Origin: Rheinheimera faecalis
GTDB taxonomy: Bacteria > Pseudomonadota > Gammaproteobacteria > Enterobacterales > Alteromonadaceae
Assembly (NCBI RefSeq): GCF_021290965.1
Contig: NZ_JAJOYT010000001.1
Coordinates: 682,001-746,000, forward strand
DNA: 64,000 nucleotides
Reading direction: 5' to 3'
Shown: positions 16,580 through 26,736 of the stretch, one piece after another
Layout of the letters: every line of letters begins with the position of its first letter
Position numbering within the stretch: the stretch's first letter is position 1
Translations under genes and position numbers: made by a program
Notes under the pieces: generated by a model
The model's database searches: none
Told to the model about the DNA's origin: nothing
What the model saw: the letters and a program-made list of their open reading frames with translations, nothing else

Positions 16580-17485
16580 TTACAACAAGGCCGAACGGAG
16601 TTGCACCAGCAAGGCTGATAAATTCAGCGCGGCATTTTGCCCTGTAATCAGCTGACGGTCACGACCCCATTGCTGCAAAGACAACAATAACTGGTGATGT
16701 TTTAGCTGCATATCAGCGCCTTTTTGCCACAACTCCTGTCGTACAAACCAGAATAAGGTCGAAGGTAATTGTTCAGTGTCAGGTAAATGCGCCAGCAGCT
16801 CATACATATCTAACTGAGCAGACACGAACTTCTTCAGCATAACCAATTGTGCAGAAATTGCTGCCGCTTCGTCGTTTTCTAATAATTTCAATGCTAATAA
16901 AGGTGCACCACCGACGTACTGCAGTAAAAATTCCGGTACAGGCCTGCTGCTGTGTTCCTGCAACCAGTGTTCAATCTGTTCACCATACACTGGCGCTAAA
17001 GCCCAGCTTTGACACCGGCTTAAAATAGTAGGCAACAGCTGCGCCGGATGAGCACTTTGTAAAATCAGAAAACTGTTTTGTGGTGGCTCTTCCAGGGTTT
17101 TTAATAAAGCATTGGCCGCGGCTTCTGTCATCAGTTCAGCCTGTGGAATAAGCGCCAGCTTGACGCCACCTTGCTGTGACGCACCATGCATAAACTGACC
17201 CAAAGCTCGTATCGGATCAACGCCAATACTGCTGCTGCCTTCTGTCGGTAATTGCCACAGATCCGGGTGATGACCAGAGGCCATCAACTGACAACTTTTA
17301 CATAAACCACAAGGCAACTGCTGTTGCGGGCTTTTACATAACAAATAAGCGGCCAGACGTTTGGCAAGCGCCAGTTTGCCAATACCAACAGGGCCTGTCA
17401 GCAACAAAGCGTGATGCAACTGCCCTGCTTCTGCCAATTCAGTCAGTTTGTATTGATACGAGTCCAGCCAGGGGAAATCAGACAT
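16580..17485 (-). CDS. holB: DNA polymerase III subunit delta prime
   Basis: The clamp-loader subunit that helps place the sliding clamp on DNA. I prefer the ATG at 17485 (301 residues) because the protein then starts [11 protein letters not shown], like the family's short N-terminus before [22 protein letters not shown]; starts at 17509 and 17512 are possible. The zinc-module cysteines are visible in [19 protein letters not shown], and [28 protein letters not shown] is the family sensor region. It overlaps the end of tmk by 8 bp. Confidence 0.93.
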   Translation of the reverse strand: MSDFPWLDSYQYKLTELAEAGQLHHALLLTGPVGIGKLALAKRLAAYLLCKSPQQQLPCGLCKSCQLMASGHHPDLWQLPTEGSSSIGVDPIRALGQFMHGASQQGGVKLALIPQAELMTEAAANALLKTLEEPPQNSFLILQSAHPAQLLPTILSRCQSWALAPVYGEQIEHWLQEHSSRPVPEFLLQYVGGAPLLALKLLENDEAAAISAQLVMLKKFVSAQLDMYELLAHLPDTEQLPSTLFWFVRQELWQKGADMQLKHHQLLLSLQQWGRDRQLITGQNAALNLSALLVQLRSALL

Positions 17486-18149
17486 CTGTGCCAAGATCAG
17501 CCTTTGCATCACGGCTTAAAGATCCACTTTGATAAGCCTGTTGCAGTGCATTCAGTATCTGTTGCTGCACCAGCTCCATAGACTGACTGGCATCTATGGT
17601 GACTATATTGGCTTCAGTGGCTGCGATTTGCAGATACTTAGCCCGGGTGCGCTGGAAAAACGCCAGTTGCTCCTGCTCAATACGATCCAATTCACCGCGA
17701 GCCTGAGCACGTTGTAAACCTATAGCAGGGTCTATATCTAAATACAGCGTTAAATCCGGCGTTAAATCACCTAATACTACCTGACGAATGCTGTTGATCA
17801 GGCTTTCATCCAGTTGACGACCACCACCCTGATAAGCGCGGGACGATAAATCGTGACGGTCACCCAGCACCCAGCTGCCTTGCTGTAAGGCAGGCTGGAT
17901 CACAGTTTTTACCAGCTGCACACGGGATGCATACATCAGCAATAATTCAGTTTCAGGCGCCACGACTTCATCCTGCACTTGTTTGACCAGCGTGCGGATT
18001 TGTTCGGCTAAAGGTGTGCCGCCTGGCTCACGGGTGCTGATAAACTTGATGTTATGTTCGTTCAGCCATTGCTGGATAGTACGGATAGCGCTGGTTTTAC
18101 CCGCGCCTTCCAGCCCTTCCACCACAATAAAACGACCTAAAGTTGTCAT
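17478..18149 (-). CDS. tmk: Thymidylate kinase
   Basis: Phosphorylates dTMP to dTDP in the cytoplasm. The 223-residue protein has the P-loop GLEGAGKTS (about residues 11-19), the DRX motif in [30 protein letters not shown] and the LID region. A 4-bp overlap with mltG upstream and an 8-bp overlap with holB downstream point to a translationally coupled set. Confidence 0.96.
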   Translation of the reverse strand: MTTLGRFIVVEGLEGAGKTSAIRTIQQWLNEHNIKFISTREPGGTPLAEQIRTLVKQVQDEVVAPETELLLMYASRVQLVKTVIQPALQQGSWVLGDRHDLSSRAYQGGGRQLDESLINSIRQVVLGDLTPDLTLYLDIDPAIGLQRAQARGELDRIEQEQLAFFQRTRAKYLQIAATEANIVTIDASQSMELVQQQILNALQQAYQSGSLSRDAKADLGTDV

Positions 18150-19186
18150 TGTTTTTTCTTTTCCAAAACTTTCTTGCCAAAAATGTATTGCTGCACTGCG
18201 GCATTATGCTCTGCCAGAGTACGGGAAAACTGATGGGTGCCATCGCCTTTTGAGACAAAATACAGCCAGTCACTTTGTGCAGGCTGAGCCGCAGCTATGA
18301 TAGAACTGCCACTTGGCGCCGCTATTGGACCCGGCGGTAAGCCAAAATGCTGATAGGTATTGTAAAGGTGCGGATTCTTTAAATCCGCTCTGGTGATATC
18401 GCCATTGAAACTATCACCTAAACCATAGATCACAGTTGGGTCTGTTTGTAGTTTCATGCCAAGTGCTAAGCGATTGACAAAAACCGAGCTGACCAGCGGT
18501 TTTTCTGGTTCATGGCCACTTTCTTTCTCGACAATGGATGCCATGGTCAACAGCTCATATGGTGTTTTGTAAGGTAAATTGGCTTGCCGGCTGTCCCATG
18601 CCTGCTGCACTCTTTGGATCAGCAGCTCGTTGGCACGTCTTAATAATTCAGTGCTGGTGCTGTTTGCTGTGTAATTGTAGGTTTCAGCAAAAAACAGGGC
18701 TTCGGCATTGGCAGGTTTATTGCCCCAGGCTTCAGGCCACTTTGCCAGTTCGACTAATGCAGCTTTATCCGTCAGATCATGCTGTAAATATTCGGCTTCG
18801 GCTAACCGCTTTAAGCTTTGGCTTAAGGTTTCACCTTCTTTAATGCTAAACGCAAACTGCGCCACTTTGCCACTGGCGAACAAATGCAGCATTTGTAATA
18901 AACGGGTTGGTTTTTGATCAGTGGGTACTCTGTACACGCCCTGATGCAACTTTGAAAGCTCAGGATGTATTCGCAAATAAATGGATAACCAACGGCACTG
19001 GGCGTTGCTCAGCAGATTTTGCTGCTGCCAGTTACGACAGAGTTTCATCGCGCTGTCGCCGGCTTTAATTTCTATATAAGCCTCTGTCAGCGGCAAACGG
19101 CTTTGGCTGTATTGTTGCCAGATATTGGTTAAACCAAAAAAACTGACCAGCGAGACTAACAGCACTACAAATATAGTTCGGATCAA
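18146..19186 (-). CDS. mltG: Endolytic murein transglycosylase MltG
   Basis: An inner-membrane enzyme that cuts nascent peptidoglycan glycan strands. It has 346 residues with an N-terminal membrane anchor (residues 4-21, [15 protein letters not shown]), a LysM-like region and the YceG catalytic domain. The essential Glu lies in [10 protein letters not shown] (about residue 220), followed by [28 protein letters not shown] and [19 protein letters not shown]. It overlaps both pabC and tmk by 4 bp. Confidence 0.95.
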   Translation of the reverse strand: MIRTIFVVLLVSLVSFFGLTNIWQQYSQSRLPLTEAYIEIKAGDSAMKLCRNWQQQNLLSNAQCRWLSIYLRIHPELSKLHQGVYRVPTDQKPTRLLQMLHLFASGKVAQFAFSIKEGETLSQSLKRLAEAEYLQHDLTDKAALVELAKWPEAWGNKPANAEALFFAETYNYTANSTSTELLRRANELLIQRVQQAWDSRQANLPYKTPYELLTMASIVEKESGHEPEKPLVSSVFVNRLALGMKLQTDPTVIYGLGDSFNGDITRADLKNPHLYNTYQHFGLPPGPIAAPSGSSIIAAAQPAQSDWLYFVSKGDGTHQFSRTLAEHNAAVQQYIFGKKVLEKKKQ

Positions 19187-19950
19187 AGCTCAACTCCGCT
19201 GACAAACTGACGCACCAGTTCGATATTTTTAGTTTGCCCGGCAAATTCCTTTACCGGCACTACACCCATCAGGGCATTACAAATCAATAAGGCTTCCGCT
19301 TGCTGCAGATCAGCCAGGCGATAACGACCTTCTGTCACTGATAGCTGAGTCATCAGATACTGACGCATCACGCCATTCACGCCAGCCTGATCCAGCGAAG
19401 GAGTAAACCATTGACCCTCTTTGAAAAACATCAGATTGGCAGCAGACGCTTCAATCACAGCATCACTTTGGTCCAGCACCACAAGCTCATCAACATCACT
19501 TTGAGCTAATTCGGCTTTAATCAACACTTGCTCCAGCCTGTTGTTGTGCTTAACACCAGCCAAAGCAGGTTGTTGTGCTAGTTTAAAACCTGCCAAGCCA
19601 AGGCGAATGCCCTGCTGTTGCCAGTTGCTGTAATCAGGTAAAGCTGCGGTGCTGATATAACAGCAAGGCGATTCAATACCTTGGGGGCTATAACCCCGTC
19701 CTGCCTGACCACGGCTTATCAATATTTTAATCACTTGATCAGGCGCTGAAATAGCCTGCTGGACTTGTGCTGTGAGCTCATCCGTATCAAAAGAATGGAT
19801 CAGCAAAGCTTTGGCGCCCGATACTAAACGCTGCAGATGCAAATCCCACAGCATAGCTTTGCCACCTTTTACCCTTACTGTGGTAAAAAGCCCGTCACCA
19901 TACTGAAAGCTGCGATCTGTGCTGCCGGGTGCCTGCAGATAAAGCATCAA
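19183..19950 (-). CDS. pabC: Aminodeoxychorismate lyase
   Basis: A PLP enzyme that converts 4-amino-4-deoxychorismate to 4-aminobenzoate for folate synthesis. The 255-residue, class IV aminotransferase-like protein shows FQYGDGLFTTVRVKGGKAMLWDLHLQRL, VKHNNRLEQVLIKAEL (PLP-lysine region) and DAVIEASAANLMFFKEGQWFTP. Position between fabF and mltG matches E. coli. A 169-bp gap with a REP-like palindrome separates it from fabF. Confidence 0.94.
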   Translation of the reverse strand: MMLYLQAPGSTDRSFQYGDGLFTTVRVKGGKAMLWDLHLQRLVSGAKALLIHSFDTDELTAQVQQAISAPDQVIKILISRGQAGRGYSPQGIESPCCYISTAALPDYSNWQQQGIRLGLAGFKLAQQPALAGVKHNNRLEQVLIKAELAQSDVDELVVLDQSDAVIEASAANLMFFKEGQWFTPSLDQAGVNGVMRQYLMTQLSVTEGRYRLADLQQAEALLICNALMGVVPVKEFAGQTKNIELVRQFVSGVEL

Positions 19951-20087
19951 TACCCATCCAAAGCTTCTGTAAAAATCTGGCCGAAAGTATGCCTGAAATC
20001 AATGACTTTGGGAATGCAGGTGCCGAGTCTTGTATCAGACTCAAAAATGGCTAGAACAGCAGGAGTTTGAATTAAACAATCGATAGT

Positions 20088-20113
20088 AGGGTCAGAGCTA
20101 AAGCTCTGACCCT
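20088..20113. repeat. REP-like palindrome between pabC and fabF
   Basis: AGGGTCAGAGCT-AA-AGCTCTGACCCT is a perfect 12-bp inverted repeat with a 2-nt centre, 6 bp beyond the fabF stop. On the minus strand no T-run follows. The GGGTCAGAG...CTCTGACCC pattern resembles REP sequences linked with RAYT (IS200-like) transposases in many gammaproteobacteria; this is inference from pattern. No RAYT gene is in the window. Confidence 0.5.
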
Positions 20114-20119
20114 CTAATT

Positions 20120-21358
20120 TTAGATTTTCTTAAACAGAATAGAACCGTTAGTGCCGCCGAAACCAAAGGAATTACATAAAGCGTATTCCATTTTGGCATC
20201 TCGGGCCGTATGCGGTACATAATCTAAGTCACAACCTTCGTCCGGATTATCCAGGTTGATGGTTGGAGAGACTTTTTGATCGATCAGTGACAAGATCGTG
20301 ATGATAGATTCAACAGAACCTGCAGCACCCAATAAGTGCCCCATCATCGACTTGCTGGAACTGACCATTAAACCTTCTGGTTTTGCACCAAAAATAGATT
20401 TAATCGCCATAGTTTCCGCTATGTCACCCGCTGGTGTGGACGTGCCGTGCGCATTGATATACTGCACCTGATCGGCGTTAATACCCGCATCACGTAAAGC
20501 ATTTTTCATTGCCAAAGCAGCGCCACGACCATTTTCCGGCGGTGATGTCATATGATAGGCATCGCCACTCATACCAAAACCTACCAGTTCAGCGTATATT
20601 TTTGCACCACGGGCTTTAGCATGTTCGTACTCTTCCAGTACCACAACACCAGCTCCGTCGCCTAATACAAAACCGTCACGGTCTTTATCCCATGGACGAC
20701 TGGCCTGTTGTGGCGCATCGTTACGGGTGGATAAAGCACGGGCGGCACCAAAACCACCCATACCTAAAGTAGTAGATGCTTTTTCTGCACCACCGGCAAT
20801 CATCGCGTCCGCATCACCGTAAGCAATCATACGGGCAGCCTGACCAATGTTATGCACACCTGTAGTACAAGCGGTGACAATACTGATATTTGGACCTTGC
20901 AGACCTAACATGATGGATAAATGGCCTGAAATCATGTTGATAATGGTAGAAGGCACAAAAAACGGCGATAACCGACGTGGGCCGCTGTTCAGTAATTTGG
21001 TGTGGTTTTCTTCAATTAAACCTAAACCACCAATACCTGAACCTACAGCAACACCAATACGTTCGGCATTTTCTTCGTTAATTTCCAGTCCGGAATCCCG
21101 AAAGGCCTGCACACCGGCAGCGACACCGTACTGGATAAATAAATCCATTTTTTTGGCTTCTTTGGCCGGGAAAAACTGTTCGACGTCAAAATTTTTGACT
21201 AAACCAGCAAATTTGGTGGTGTAAGCCTCTGGATCAATATGATCAAACAGCGCTATTCCACTTTGACCTTGTAATAAAGCCTGCCAGGTCGATGTTACAT
21301 CGTTCCCCAGGGGCGTTAGCATACCTAAGCCCGTCACAACCACTCGACGTTTTGCCAC
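20120..21358 (-). CDS. fabF: Beta-ketoacyl-ACP synthase II
   Basis: Elongates acyl-ACP by condensation with malonyl-ACP, and is the enzyme of temperature-dependent control of unsaturated fatty acids in E. coli. It is a 412-residue thiolase-fold protein with Cys-His-His active site: [10 protein letters not shown] (Cys164), [11 protein letters not shown] (His304) and [12 protein letters not shown] (His341), and the glycine-rich [11 protein letters not shown] near the end. It lies downstream of acpP beyond a strong terminator, so it probably has its own promoter or depends on readthrough. Confidence 0.97.
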   Translation of the reverse strand: MAKRRVVVTGLGMLTPLGNDVTSTWQALLQGQSGIALFDHIDPEAYTTKFAGLVKNFDVEQFFPAKEAKKMDLFIQYGVAAGVQAFRDSGLEINEENAERIGVAVGSGIGGLGLIEENHTKLLNSGPRRLSPFFVPSTIINMISGHLSIMLGLQGPNISIVTACTTGVHNIGQAARMIAYGDADAMIAGGAEKASTTLGMGGFGAARALSTRNDAPQQASRPWDKDRDGFVLGDGAGVVVLEEYEHAKARGAKIYAELVGFGMSGDAYHMTSPPENGRGAALAMKNALRDAGINADQVQYINAHGTSTPAGDIAETMAIKSIFGAKPEGLMVSSSKSMMGHLLGAAGSVESIITILSLIDQKVSPTINLDNPDEGCDLDYVPHTARDAKMEYALCNSFGFGGTNGSILFKKI

Positions 21359-21437
21359 AGAATCCTCCGCAGTCTAATTTATTCTCTATTGCTGATCCGC
21401 CTCTGTACTGAATACGTAGCGGACAGCTTCAGAAACA

Positions 21438-21465
21438 AAAACGGGTAGCAGAGGCTACCCGTTTT
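21438..21465 (-). terminator. Terminator downstream of acpP
   Basis: AAAACGGGTAGC-AGAG-GCTACCCGTTTT is a perfect 12-bp stem with a 4-nt loop. On the minus strand it continues as TTTTTGTTTC. It lies 13 bp beyond the acpP stop. Confidence 0.85.
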
Positions 21466-21478
21466 GTCAGCTCAACGC

Positions 21479-21715
21479 TTACTCAGCGTGGGCCTTGATA
21501 TAGTCGATAGCAGACTGTACCGTTGTAATTTTTTCAGCTTCTTCGTCTGGGATCTCTGTGTCGAATTCTTCTTCCAGAGCCATAACTAATTCTACTGTGT
21601 CCAGAGAGTCAGCGCCTAAATCGTCAACGAAAGAAGATTCGTGCTTCACTTCTTCTTCTTTAACGCCTAACTGCTCGATGATGATTTTTTTAACGCGTTC
21701 TTCGATGTTGCTCAT
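21479..21715 (-). CDS. acpP: Acyl carrier protein
   Basis: Carries growing acyl chains on a phosphopantetheine arm. The 78-residue acidic four-helix protein has the attachment Ser37 in [24 protein letters not shown] start at the ATG at 21715 ([12 protein letters not shown]), which has AGGAAGAAAAG upstream and the universal N-terminus; the open frame runs further upstream without support. A strong terminator follows, and an ERIC-like repeat lies between it and fabG, so this abundant protein may be made from its own transcript. Confidence 0.98.
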   Translation of the reverse strand: MSNIEERVKKIIIEQLGVKEEEVKHESSFVDDLGADSLDTVELVMALEEEFDTEIPDEEAEKITTVQSAIDYIKAHAE

Positions 21716-21835
21716 CTTTTCTTCCTTTTTCTCATGTAAATCGCAACAATTGGTGCAATTTTGTGTGGCGGCTAGTTTATGCGTTAGCCTGATTTGTTGC
21801 AAGTAAAGCCATTAGCTTTTCCTGCTGGTCAAACC

Positions 21836-21962
21836 ATTAGCCTTCGCCCTTGAAGCCGCAGCTTTGTTGACTTCGCTCTGTCGCCCCAATCACATAGGAC
21901 AACTATGTTCATGGGGACTCTTCGCTTGTCGTCGCGCTGCAACTCCAATTACTTTGGCTAAT
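21836..21962 (+). repeat. ERIC-like intergenic repeat, copy B
   Basis: A 127-bp element bounded by ATTAGCC...GGCTAAT. It has the central hairpin CCCCAATCACATAG...CTATGTTCATGGGG and the shared arms CTTGAAGCCGCAGCTTTGTTG and GCTGCAACTCCAATTACTTT. It occupies most of the 297-bp fabG-acpP gap. Confidence 0.85.
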
Positions 21963-22012
21963 AGCCTTAGTTCCTGAAGCTGAAATACAACTTCAATCAC
22001 ATCGGCTATGGC

Positions 22013-22762
22013 TTACACCATATACATACCGCCGTTGATATGGATGGTTTCACCCGTAATATATGCTGCCGGACCTGAAGCCAAAAAGGCTACAGCGGCT
22101 GCTATTTCTTCCGGCTGGCCCAGACGATTCGCCGGGACCTGGCTGAAAATTGCTTCTTTTTGCTCTTCTGACAATTCTTTGGTCATATCGGTGTCGATAA
22201 AACCTGGTGCAACAGCGTTCACCGTGATACCACGGGAGGCCACTTCTCTGGCCAATGACTTGGTGAAACCTAACACGCCCGCTTTCGCTGCAGCATAGTT
22301 CGTCTGACCCGCATTGCCCATAGAACCAACCACTGAACCTATGCTGATGATCCGGCCGTGACGCTTTTTCATCATGCTACGCAGCACAGCTTTACTTAAA
22401 CGGTACACTGATGTCAAATTGGTTTGCATGATGTCGAACCATTCTTCTTCTTTCATGCGCATCAACAGGTTATCGCGGGTAATACCAGCGTTGTTCACCA
22501 GAATATCAATATCGCCAAACTGAGCTTTAATAGTCTCTAAACACTGCTCAATAGAAGCTGTATCGCCGACATTTAACACCAGGCCCTGACCTTTGTCACC
22601 TAAATAAGCGGAAATTGCTGCTGCACCTGATTCAGTTGTTGCAGTTCCAACCACTTTAGCGCCTAAAGCGGCTAATTGTTCAGCAATAGCGCGACCTATG
22701 CCACGGCTTGCGCCCGTGACTAGGGCCACCTGACCTTCTAACGAAATAAATGGAGTCGTCAT
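22013..22762 (-). CDS. fabG: 3-oxoacyl-ACP reductase FabG
   Basis: NADPH-dependent reduction of beta-ketoacyl-ACP in fatty acid synthesis. The 249-residue SDR has the cofactor motif TGASRGIGRAIA (residues 16-27), NNAG, and the catalytic Ser143-Tyr156-Lys160 (IGSVVGSMGNAGQTNYAAAKAG). The C-terminus ASGPAAYITGETIHINGGMYMV is the family end. It follows fabD by 14 bp. A second, different SDR at 51.1 kb belongs to the valine operon. Confidence 0.96.
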   Translation of the reverse strand: MTTPFISLEGQVALVTGASRGIGRAIAEQLAALGAKVVGTATTESGAAAISAYLGDKGQGLVLNVGDTASIEQCLETIKAQFGDIDILVNNAGITRDNLLMRMKEEEWFDIMQTNLTSVYRLSKAVLRSMMKKRHGRIISIGSVVGSMGNAGQTNYAAAKAGVLGFTKSLAREVASRGITVNAVAPGFIDTDMTKELSEEQKEAIFSQVPANRLGQPEEIAAAVAFLASGPAAYITGETIHINGGMYMV

Positions 22763-22776
22763 TCTATGTAAGCCTT

Positions 22777-23715
22777 TTATTCTGCAGCTAAAGCGTCTTT
22801 TAATGACGCTACATCTGTCACTGAAGCCGTGTTCAGCTCTTTATTAATACGTTTAATTAAGCCACTTAATACCTTGCCTGCACCCAGTTCAATCACTGTG
22901 TCCACGCCTTGTGCAGCTAAAAACTCTATACTTTCTGTCCAGCGCACCGGACTATACAGCTGACGTACCAATGCATCTTTTATTGCAGCGGCATCAGCTG
23001 CAGCACTAACGTCGACATTGTTCACTACAGGTATGACAGCTGTATGAAACGAAATACTGTTTAAATCATCTGCCAGTTTATCTGCTGCAGGCTTCATTAA
23101 AGCGCAGTGTGACGGCACAGACACAGGTAAAGGCAGCGCACGTTTGGCACCAGCGGCTTTACAAAGTTCATTTGCACGTTCAACAGCAGCTTTATTACCA
23201 GCAATCACCACCTGGCCAGGCGAGTTGAAGTTGACAGGAGAAACCACTTCACCTTGTGCCGCTTCAGCACAGGCTTTAGCAATCAGCGCATCGTCCAGGC
23301 CTATAATGGCTGACATAGCACCAGTACCGGCAGGCACAGCCAGTTGCATATACTGACCACGTTTTTCCACCAGCTTGACTGCATCGGCCAGGTTTAATAC
23401 ACCAGCACAAACTAAAGCTGAATATTCACCTAAAGAGTGACCAGCTAAATAAGCAGGAGTCGCGCCGCCCTGCTCCAGCCATACTCTATACACAGCAACA
23501 GAGGCTGTTAATAAGGCAGGTTGAGTACGGTGTGTTTCGTTTAATGCTGTATCAGGACCATTGGCCACTAAGGCCCATAAGTCATAACCTAAAGCCGCAG
23601 AGGCTTCGGCGAAGGTGTCGCGAACAGTGGCAAATTCAGCATGAAGTTCGGCTAACATGCCTACGCTTTGTGAACCCTGTCCTGGAAATACCAATGCAAG
23701 TTTGTTGTTCATCAT
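22777..23715 (-). CDS. fabD: Malonyl-CoA:ACP transacylase
   Basis: Transfers malonyl from CoA to ACP. The 312-residue protein has the family N-terminus KLALVFPGQGSQSVGM, the nucleophile Ser94 in AGHSLGEYSALV, His203 in VPSHCALM and the oxyanion Gln in the N-terminal GQGSQ motif. It is placed between fabH and fabG as in most gammaproteobacteria. Confidence 0.97.
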   Translation of the reverse strand: MMNNKLALVFPGQGSQSVGMLAELHAEFATVRDTFAEASAALGYDLWALVANGPDTALNETHRTQPALLTASVAVYRVWLEQGGATPAYLAGHSLGEYSALVCAGVLNLADAVKLVEKRGQYMQLAVPAGTGAMSAIIGLDDALIAKACAEAAQGEVVSPVNFNSPGQVVIAGNKAAVERANELCKAAGAKRALPLPVSVPSHCALMKPAADKLADDLNSISFHTAVIPVVNNVDVSAAADAAAIKDALVRQLYSPVRWTESIEFLAAQGVDTVIELGAGKVLSGLIKRINKELNTASVTDVASLKDALAAE

Positions 23716-23742
23716 TGTTCTCGCAATATTCTCGTACTATCG

Positions 23743-24702
23743 TTAATAACGTATTAAAGCAGAAGCCCAGGCAAAACCGCTGCCAAATGCTTCGAGCAAA
23801 ATAGTTTGTCCACGCTGGATACGACCATCACGCACAGCTTCATCTAAGGCTGTAGGCACTGTCGCAGCTGAAGTGTTGCCATAACGGTCGAGGTTAATCA
23901 CCACCTGATCCATCGACATATCCAGTTTACGGGCCACAGCGGAGATAATGCGCAGGTTGGCCTGATGTGGCACTAACCAGTCGATTTGGGATTTATCCAT
24001 ATTGTTGGCAGCAAGGGTTTGCTCGACCACTTCAGATAAACGGGTGACTGCAACTTTAAATACTTCGTTGCCTTTCATCGCGCCCCAGGAATTATGCACT
24101 GAAGCTTCGACACCACGTATAGGGTTGTCGACATACAATAATTCTGAGTATTTACCGTCAGCATGAATATGAGTGGATAAAATACCTGGCTGCTCTGATG
24201 CTTCTAAAATCACAGCACCTGCAGCATCACCAAATAAAATCACCATGCTACGATCTTCAGGGCTCATTAAACGCGATAAACAATCTGAGCCTATCACCAG
24301 CACTCGTTTTGCCATGCCACTTTTTACATACTGGTCAGCAATACTTAAGGCATAACAAAAGCCAGCACAGGCTGCTGCAACGTCAAAAGCCGGAATGCCA
24401 GGCATATCCAGTTCACGCTGCACTTCGCAGGCTGCACTTGGCAAAGCACGGGAAGCACTGGTAGTCGCCAGTACTATCATGTCGATGGAGTTTTTGTCGA
24501 TGCCAGCTGCTTCAATAGCTTTTAATGCAGCCTGAGCTCCCATAGTAGCGACAGTTTCGTTGTCACCTATAATGCGGCGTTCTTTGATACCGGTACGTTC
24601 GATGATCCACTCGTCTGTGGTTTCAACCATGGTTTCGAGATCAGCATTGGTTCTGACCTGAGACGGAAAGTAACTTCCGGTTCCAATAATGCGTGAATAC
24701 AT
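23743..24702 (-). CDS. fabH: Beta-ketoacyl-ACP synthase III
   Basis: Starts fatty acid synthesis by condensing acetyl-CoA with malonyl-ACP. The 319-residue protein has the Cys-His-Asn triad: [11 protein letters not shown] (Cys112), VPHQANLRI (His246) and RYGNTSAAT (Asn276). The ATG lies 6 bp after the plsX stop, within the same operon. Confidence 0.97.
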   Translation of the reverse strand: MYSRIIGTGSYFPSQVRTNADLETMVETTDEWIIERTGIKERRIIGDNETVATMGAQAALKAIEAAGIDKNSIDMIVLATTSASRALPSAACEVQRELDMPGIPAFDVAAACAGFCYALSIADQYVKSGMAKRVLVIGSDCLSRLMSPEDRSMVILFGDAAGAVILEASEQPGILSTHIHADGKYSELLYVDNPIRGVEASVHNSWGAMKGNEVFKVAVTRLSEVVEQTLAANNMDKSQIDWLVPHQANLRIISAVARKLDMSMDQVVINLDRYGNTSAATVPTALDEAVRDGRIQRGQTILLEAFGSGFAWASALIRY

Positions 24703-24708
24703 TGGGCC

Positions 24709-25749
24709 CTACGCTTTGTCAATTAATACGTGTTCCAGCCTGTCTTTGATCTTCACCGGCACCTGGCGTTCAACCTCGCGCACGGCCTGACGGATGGCAC
24801 TAAGAAATGCTTCTTTTGTCGCATTTCCATGACTCTTCACTACAATTCCGCGCAATCCTATCAGACTTGCCCCGTTATACTGGTCGGGGTTCACGCCTAA
24901 AGACATACTTTTCAGGAAAGGTTTGATTAACCAGCCGAAAAGTTGAGCAGACATGGAGTTTTTCAGTGCAGTTTCTAAGCGTTTTAAGATGAGTTTCGCT
25001 ACACCTTCACAGGTTTTCAGCGCTACATTGCCAACAAAGCCATCACAAACTATAACGTCAGCTTTGCCGGAAAAAATGTCATTGCCTTCGATATAGCCAA
25101 TGTAATTGATATCCGCACATTCGGATAAGAGTAAGGAGGTTCGCTTGATTTGATCCGAACCTTTGATTTCTTCTTCGCCCATGTTCAGCAAAGCCACTTT
25201 GGGTTTGACTATGCCTTCCACCTCTTCAGCCATCACAGCGCCCATCACGGCAAACTGGAACAAGGTGTCTGAATCACAATTGACCGTAGCGCCCAAATCC
25301 AGCATAAAAACCGGACTGCCGACAGTAGAAGGCAGGCTACTTATTAAAGCAGGACGTTCAACACCGTTCAGCATCTTCAATACAAAATGCGCCATAGCAA
25401 TCAAAGCCCCGGTATTACCGGCACTGACGCAAGCGGCCACTTTGTTTTGTTCGACGAGATCCAGAGCAATACGCATCGACGACTGGCGCTTGTTGCGCAA
25501 AGCCACAGAAGGTTTGTCGGTCATCAGAACAGTTTGGGAAGCATGCTGAACAGAAAGCTGAGGATGGTTTAAATATCCGGCTTGTTCTAATTCATGGGTA
25601 AGAATTTCAGAATCGCCACACAGAACTAAATCTACATGGGGGTATTCACACAGCGCTTCTATAGCTGCAGGAATAGTTGATTGGGGGCCATGGTCGCCCC
25701 CCATCATGTCTAAAGCTATTTTAAGTCGTAGTGGTTGCAACGAGTGCAT
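24709..25749 (-). CDS. plsX: Phosphate acyltransferase PlsX
   Basis: Makes acyl-phosphate from acyl-ACP for phospholipid synthesis. The 346-residue protein has the family N-terminus KIALDMMGGDHGPQSTIPAAIEAL, then SAGNTGALIAMA, RPALISSLPS, GEEEIKGSDQIKR and DVIVCDGFVGNVALKTCEG. It lies 6 bp after rpmF, so ribosomal protein L32 and lipid synthesis share a transcript as in E. coli. Confidence 0.97.
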   Translation of the reverse strand: MHSLQPLRLKIALDMMGGDHGPQSTIPAAIEALCEYPHVDLVLCGDSEILTHELEQAGYLNHPQLSVQHASQTVLMTDKPSVALRNKRQSSMRIALDLVEQNKVAACVSAGNTGALIAMAHFVLKMLNGVERPALISSLPSTVGSPVFMLDLGATVNCDSDTLFQFAVMGAVMAEEVEGIVKPKVALLNMGEEEIKGSDQIKRTSLLLSECADINYIGYIEGNDIFSGKADVIVCDGFVGNVALKTCEGVAKLILKRLETALKNSMSAQLFGWLIKPFLKSMSLGVNPDQYNGASLIGLRGIVVKSHGNATKEAFLSAIRQAVREVERQVPVKIKDRLEHVLIDKA

Positions 25750-25755
25750 CCAAAC

Positions 25756-25923
25756 TTACTTAATTACTTTACGACCTTTGTAGTAACCATCTTCAGTGAT
25801 GTGGTGACGACGGTGCGTCTCACCTGAAGTTGCGTCTACAGACAGCGTTGGCCCAGTCAACGCATCATGAGAACGACGCATGTCACGTCTTGCACGAGAT
25901 TTTTTGTTTTGCTGTACAGCCAT
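25756..25923 (-). CDS. rpmF: 50S ribosomal protein L32
   Basis: A 55-residue basic ribosomal protein: [20 protein letters not shown], then [20 protein letters not shown] and [15 protein letters not shown]. The start matches the highly conserved MAVQQNKxSRxxRxMRRSHD of L32. AGGAGAAAGGCA precedes the ATG. The zinc cysteines of some L32 proteins are absent, as is usual in gammaproteobacteria. It lies between yceD and plsX. Confidence 0.98.
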   Translation of the reverse strand: MAVQQNKKSRARRDMRRSHDALTGPTLSVDATSGETHRRHHITEDGYYKGRKVIK

Positions 25924-25942
25924 TGCCTTTCTCCTAAAAAAA

Positions 25943-26470
25943 CTATTTTTTCTTCAATTCTTGCAATATTGCAAATGGGTTCGGTTTTTCTGGTTCCGGT
26001 TCTATTTCTCCCCAGCTCATCTGCACTTTGGTTGGATCACAAGATCCTTCGTCGTGCATCGGAAACAAGGGTAAAGCCAGAATTAATTCGTCCTCAACCA
26101 ATTGCCTCAAGTTAACTTCGCCGTGTTCGTTTTTTTCGACCACTTCGTAGCGCTCTGGAATATCGTCATGAGCCGAATCTTTGTCACTCCGAATTGGAGT
26201 GTATGCAAAACTGGTGTTCAGTTCCAGGCTCATGTGTTCGCTACAGCGTTCACACTTCACTTGTACCTGACAACGAGCATGAGCTTCAATGAAGACCAAA
26301 CCCTGTTCATCAGTTCCACAATTTACTACTACGTCTACATCACCCTCAGAACTTACTAACGAGTCAGTTAATCTGGTTAAAGTAACCAGAGGAACTATAC
26401 CATCAAAGGTTGCACGTTTCTGCGCAGCTCGGGTTGGATCAAGGGTAATTGGAATTTTTACCTTTTGCAT
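25943..26470 (-). CDS. yceD: YceD family protein (DUF177)
   Basis: A 175-residue protein of the YceD/DUF177 family, linked to large ribosomal RNA accumulation in bacteria and plastids; the biochemical role is not settled. A central CxxC ([12 protein letters not shown], about residue 77) and the C-terminal acidic [36 protein letters not shown] are typical. It is the first gene of the yceD-rpmF-plsX-fab run; a promoter should lie in the 26471-26580 gap. Confidence 0.93.
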   Translation of the reverse strand: MQKVKIPITLDPTRAAQKRATFDGIVPLVTLTRLTDSLVSSEGDVDVVVNCGTDEQGLVFIEAHARCQVQVKCERCSEHMSLELNTSFAYTPIRSDKDSAHDDIPERYEVVEKNEHGEVNLRQLVEDELILALPLFPMHDEGSCDPTKVQMSWGEIEPEPEKPNPFAILQELKKK

Positions 26471-26579
26471 AAGGCGCGCATCATATAGATCGAGGCTAAA
26501 GCTGTCAAAGGATTCCTGCCTCTTTTTTGTTAATTATTCCCGCCTAAACCGCTGTTCTGACGGCCGTTCTGGCTTAATC

Positions 26580-26703
26580 TACCCAAAGTAACTGATGTTG
26601 CAGCGCGACGACAAGCTTTTGAGACCCCATGAGCATAGATAAACTATGTGATTGGGGCGAAAAAGCGCAGTCAACAAAGTTGCAACTTCAGGTAGGAAGG
26701 GTA
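26580..26703 (-). repeat. ERIC-like intergenic repeat, copy C
   Basis: A 124-bp element in reverse orientation relative to copies A, B and E, bounded by TACCC...GGGTA. It carries the central hairpin (CCCCATGAGCATAG...CTATGTGATTGGGG) and the arms ATGTTGCAGCGCGACGACAAG and GTCAACAAAGTTGCAACTTCA. It lies between divergent yceD and maf and ends 33 bp before the maf start codon, so it may form part of the maf leader. Confidence 0.85.
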
Positions 26704-26736
26704 TAGTGCGGCGCATTGTCCCAACGAGGTGCTTTT

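Noticed and set aside
26716-26736. TTG start seven codons before the maf ATG
   Set aside because: The ATG at 26737 has GAGGT at the right distance and gives the conserved family N-terminus.
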